Source of the DNA: Peptostreptococcaceae bacterium
GTDB lineage: Bacteria; Bacillota_A; Clostridia; Peptostreptococcales; Anaerovoracaceae
Assembly (NCBI GenBank): GCA_016650135.1
Contig: JAENWH010000011.1
Coordinates: 1 to 16,820, forward strand
Direction: 5' to 3'
Length of the DNA stretch: 16,820 bases
Shown here: positions 14,137 through 16,820 of the stretch, piece by piece
Layout of the letters: each line of letters opens with the position of its first letter
How positions within the stretch are numbered: the first letter of the stretch is position 1
Made by a program: the position numbers and the translations under genes
Notes under the pieces: generated by a model
What the model saw: the letters and a program-made list of their open reading frames with translations, nothing else
Database searches by the model: none
What the model was told of the DNA's origin: nothing

Positions 14137-15346
14137 TATTTCCACTCCTAATCTCTTCCACCCGGCAATCTATCATACCATCGATAAATGATGCGGTTAA
14201 ACTGTCTCCTTTACTGAAATATTTTACGGAAGATCTTATCAGACCATCCTTATCAGTAATTGCAACATAACCCCTTTTTAGAATATCCATCGGATTTAAT
14301 GACTCCAGCATTTGTTTCGACATTTCGACTGTATTTTTATACTCATTTAGAATTGTGAGAACCTTGATTTTCATTTCATCCTTTAAATTATCTGACCTGT
14401 AGATGGCGTTGTCTATTCTGTCTGCAAGGCCTGCTCTTAGTGATTCCACGTTGTGCTGTGCAATTGACATCTCGTAATAATTCATTTTGTTACCCAGCAG
14501 ATGATGAATGGAATCTTTCATCGTAATAATATATTCCTTTAATTCACTGATATCCGGAACTGCCATTTGTGCTGCAGCGGTAGGTGTTTCCGCCCTTTTA
14601 TCAGCCACAAAATCTGAAATTGTAAAGTCTATTTCATGGCCGACAGCAGAAATTACCGGTATTTTTGAAGCGAAGATGCTTCTAGCTACAATTTCTTCGT
14701 TAAACGCCCAAAGCTCTTCCATAGAACCACCACCTCTACCAATAATTATAGTATCTGTCTGCGGGTAAAGTTCGTTAACCTTATAAATTGCTTCTGATAT
14801 TTCTCCTGCAGCGTTGGGCCCCTGAACAAGAACTGGGAATATCATCACATTAACAATATCGTTTTTATTTTTGATTATTTTAATGATATCTTTTACTGCT
14901 GCGCCGGTTTCTGATGTTATCACAGCAATATTATATGGAAAAGAAACTATTGGTTTTTTATATTTTTCATCAAATAATCCTTCTTTTGCCAGTTTTTCTT
15001 TTAATTTTTCAAAAGCCACACTAAGATTTCCAGTACCTTCAACCTGAATATCTCTGATATTCAATGAATATGTTCCGCCGCGTTCGTAAATATAAATATA
15101 GCCGGTTGCAGTTATTTCCATTCCTTCAGCAAGTTCAAATCGTATATCTTTAAGCATATCTGCACCCAAAAAACAATTGATTTTACTTTGTTCATCTTTT
15201 AATGTGAAATAAATATGTCCGCTTCCATGATTTTTTAAATTAGAAATTTCTCCAATTACGGAAACATTTCCTAATAGAGGGTCTGATTGAAGCACCCTTT
15301 TTATATACCCATTTAACTGGGAAACTTTTATTGGTTTTATTGCCAT
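14123..15346 (-). CDS. xseA: Exodeoxyribonuclease VII large subunit
   Basis: A 407-residue catalytic subunit. The N-terminal OB-fold (about 5-105) includes VIGEISNLKNHGSGHIYFTLKD. The nuclease core has AVITSETGAAVKDI (141-154), GRGGGS (203-208), VGHEIDFTISD (235-245) and RAETPTAAA (251-259). A helical, coiled-coil-rich region (about 265-350) binds several XseB subunits, and a short C-terminal segment closes the core. The enzyme trims single-stranded DNA in mismatch repair and related repair, which makes its presence in one unit with mutSL notable. The ATG at 15346 has AGGAGG 9 nt upstream and lies 10 nt inside the end of the TsaD-like gene. Length is slightly under the usual 400-450 residues but all core motifs are intact. 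Confidence 0.97.
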   Translation of the reverse strand: MAIKPIKVSQLNGYIKRVLQSDPLLGNVSVIGEISNLKNHGSGHIYFTLKDEQSKINCFLGADMLKDIRFELAEGMEITATGYIYIYERGGTYSLNIRDIQVEGTGNLSVAFEKLKEKLAKEGLFDEKYKKPIVSFPYNIAVITSETGAAVKDIIKIIKNKNDIVNVMIFPVLVQGPNAAGEISEAIYKVNELYPQTDTIIIGRGGGSMEELWAFNEEIVARSIFASKIPVISAVGHEIDFTISDFVADKRAETPTAAAQMAVPDISELKEYIITMKDSIHHLLGNKMNYYEMSIAQHNVESLRAGLADRIDNAIYRSDNLKDEMKIKVLTILNEYKNTVEMSKQMLESLNPMDILKRGYVAITDKDGLIRSSVKYFSKGDSLTASFIDGMIDCRVEEIRSGNNGEK

Positions 15347-16260
15347 AAACTGTTCCCTCCTAGCAGCGAAATACCAACTGCATTGTCTGAAGATAAATTC
15401 CGCATGCCAAATTCAATATTTCCCGGAACGTTTTTCATTATTTTATCTCTGATAAATAAACTTTCGGCAACGCCTCCGGTAAAAATAATATTGTGAAGAC
15501 TGGTTTCTTCCATTGCTTTTACAGAAAGCCTGATAAGCAAATCTGAAATTTGTTCGAAAATTTCAGGGACAAGACCAGGCATTTCCAGATTTCTTAAAGA
15601 TTTTGTCTCTATACCGGATAAATTGAAATACAGGCCTTGCAGTTCAATTTTTTTGATAATATTGCTTTTTTGACCGGTAAATGCAATTTTATCTAATTCT
15701 TCTCCAGCTGGGAAATTTAAACCTAAGCCAACACCCACCCGGTCCAGCAACTGGCCAAAAGAGATATCCTTTGAACCTCCAATTATTTCGATTTTTCTAT
15801 TTTCTATTTTCAATAATTCACATGTTCCTCCTGATAAATGAAAACATAAAAATTTTGTTTCGTTTTTTAATCGGGAATAACATTTTACCGCTTCTATATG
15901 ACCTTCCTGGTGAGAAAATTTGAATAAATCGACGCCCAATGCGGCTGCAATACTTCTCCCGATTGATTCACCTGCTTTAAACACAGGCATATAAGAATCC
16001 AACAAGGGTCTTGGTTTTGTAGACACAGAAACTGCTGCAATTTTTTCAGATTCTAAACTTGACATGGCTTTCTCTATCAAATCAGGGAGAATCTTTATAT
16101 GTTGAAACAGTGCATCTGATTGCCTTAACCCCTTCTCTCCCTTCTTAATCTGGAGAAGTTCTCTGAAATCACAAATAATATTACCGCTTCTGTCAGTAAT
16201 AGCTACTGAAGTTTTATAATTGCTTGTATCTATTCCTAGAATATATCTGTTAGTTTGCAT
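15337..16260 (-). CDS. TsaD/Kae1-like (peptidase M22 family) protein, non-canonical branch
   Basis: A 307-residue ASKHA-fold protein related to the tRNA threonylcarbamoyladenosine synthase subunit TsaD, but clearly divergent. GIDTSNYKTSVAI (9-21) stands where TsaD has a GIETSCDET-like sequence. The metal-binding pair H117-x3-H121 is kept (SHQEGHIEA), as is the distal Asp D292 (SSDNAVGIS). The usual SGGHT is SGGTC here (143-147). FGQLLDRVGVGLGLNFPAGEELDKIA (168-193) and TGGVAESLF (261-269) match the family. An unusual PRPLLDSYMPVFKAG stretch lies near 84-97. Kept metal ligands argue for an active or ligand-binding protein, but the substrate is unknown and it may not be the genome's true TsaD, which is usually longer, at about 335-340 residues. 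The gene overlaps nusB by 11 nt and xseA by 10 nt. B. subtilis has folD in this position. Confidence 0.85.
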   Translation of the reverse strand: MQTNRYILGIDTSNYKTSVAITDRSGNIICDFRELLQIKKGEKGLRQSDALFQHIKILPDLIEKAMSSLESEKIAAVSVSTKPRPLLDSYMPVFKAGESIGRSIAAALGVDLFKFSHQEGHIEAVKCYSRLKNETKFLCFHLSGGTCELLKIENRKIEIIGGSKDISFGQLLDRVGVGLGLNFPAGEELDKIAFTGQKSNIIKKIELQGLYFNLSGIETKSLRNLEMPGLVPEIFEQISDLLIRLSVKAMEETSLHNIIFTGGVAESLFIRDKIMKNVPGNIEFGMRNLSSDNAVGISLLGGNSLWQ

Positions 16261-16657
16261 TTTTCTCTTTTTCTATTTTACCTAAAATCCCATTGATGAA
16301 TTTGCTGGACTCCTCCGTGCTGTATTTCTTCGCAATGTTTACCGCTTCATTAATAGCAACAGAATCAGGGACATCTTCAAGAATCATTATTTCTGCTACA
16401 GCAAGCCTTGTTATAGCCAGATCAACCTTAGCCATTCTGCTGATATTCCAGTTAGTGCTATATTTATCAATTGTACTGTCAATAACATCTCTGTTTTCAA
16501 CAATTGAATTTAACAGACCGTTCATATATTCCTTTTGTGATTCTCCTTCAGCATATTCCTTATAAAATTTATCTCTGATGGATGAACTGTAATCATTCTG
16601 AGCTTCCATTTGAAATATTAATTTCATAACCAGTTCTCTGGCTTCTCCCCTAATCAT
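16250..16657 (-). CDS. nusB: Transcription antitermination factor NusB
   Basis: A 135-residue all-alpha RNA-binding protein that, with NusE (S10), binds boxA RNA and supports antitermination in rRNA operons. The N-terminus RGEARELVMKLIFQME, the central NWNISRMAKVDLAITRLAVAEI block and the C-terminal VAINEAVNIAKKYSTEESSKFINGILGKI are the usual family segments. The ATG at 16657 has GAGGAGG 7 nt upstream, lying in the last codons of the Asp23 family gene, whose stop is only 2 nt away. Overlap with the TsaD-like gene continues the chain of coupled genes. The order Asp23 family-nusB is conserved in Firmicutes. Confidence 0.97.
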   Translation of the reverse strand: MIRGEARELVMKLIFQMEAQNDYSSSIRDKFYKEYAEGESQKEYMNGLLNSIVENRDVIDSTIDKYSTNWNISRMAKVDLAITRLAVAEIMILEDVPDSVAINEAVNIAKKYSTEESSKFINGILGKIEKEKNAN

Positions 16658-16659
16658 GT

Positions 16660-16820
16660 CTATTCCTCCTCTAAAAAATGTACACCTTGCACATGAATAT
16701 TTATTGATTTTATGATTAACTCAAATGAGTCTTCTATATCTTTTTTCACTTTATTTTGCAGATTCCAGGCAACCTCTGGAATTTTAAACCCATAATCCAC
16801 CAAAATATATAAATCTATTA
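16660..16820 (-). CDS. yqhY: Asp23/Gls24 family protein (YqhY-like), C-terminal part only
   Basis: An open frame enters from the right edge and ends at a TAG (16660-16662), giving the last 52 residues of a protein. They read as the end of an Asp23/Gls24 domain: IDLYILVDYGFKIPEVAWN, then a helix (LQNKVKKDIED), a strand and the family-typical ending INIHVQGVHF, closed by EEE. B. subtilis YqhY, encoded directly before nusB, is of this family; it has been linked to regulation of acetyl-CoA carboxylase, though its precise role is not settled. The start and upstream promoter are outside the window. The ribosome binding site of nusB is embedded in its last codons. Confidence 0.9.
   Translation of the reverse strand, partial: IDLYILVDYGFKIPEVAWNLQNKVKKDIEDSFELIIKSINIHVQGVHFLEEE

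Overview
The window looks like the chromosome of a low-GC Firmicute, most likely a Clostridia-class anaerobe. The reasons are AT-rich codon use, strong AGGAGG-type ribosome binding sites, and a gene order that matches the Bacillus/Clostridium yqhY-nusB-xseA-xseB-ispA-dxs-tlyA and mutS-mutL-miaA clusters. I cannot name a genus. No tRNA, rRNA, CRISPR array, insertion sequence or prophage was seen.

Seventeen genes are supported, all on the minus strand, so the biological reading direction is from right to left. From position 16820 down to 389, sixteen genes are packed with gaps of 2 to 26 nt or with overlaps. They probably form one long transcription unit whose promoter lies beyond the right edge. 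In order these are: an Asp23/Gls24 family protein (only its end is present), nusB, a TsaD/Kae1-like protein, xseA, xseB, a farnesyl-diphosphate-type prenyl synthase, dxs, tlyA, a class I aminotransferase, mutS, mutL, miaA, a tyrosine recombinase, a YnbB-type PLP lyase, a VTT/DedA-like membrane protein and a DUF1294 membrane protein. A stem-loop with a U-rich tail (346-390) overlaps the last stop codon and ends the unit.

The unit joins two clusters that are separate in Bacillus subtilis: a transcription, isoprenoid and exonuclease VII block, and a mismatch-repair and tRNA-modification block. Genes often found in this order (folD, argR/ahrC, recN, hfq, hflX) are not present. A TsaD-like gene sits where B. 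subtilis has folD, the aminotransferase occupies the junction between the blocks, and a tyrosine recombinase follows miaA. Common themes are DNA maintenance (exonuclease VII, MutS/MutL, recombinase), RNA modification or antitermination (TlyA, MiaA, NusB) and isoprenoid precursor supply (Dxs, prenyl synthase).

Left of the terminator is a separate, probably damage-inducible unit. A near-consensus promoter with a 17-bp spacer is covered by three GAAC-N4-GTTC LexA-type boxes. It drives a gene cut by the window edge that encodes one membrane segment followed by the start of a LysM domain, as in the SOS cell-division inhibitor YneA. The sequence shows no wholly unknown multi-gene system. The points most worth following are the triple-box SOS promoter, the second-type TsaD-like protein and the recombinase embedded in the repair operon.
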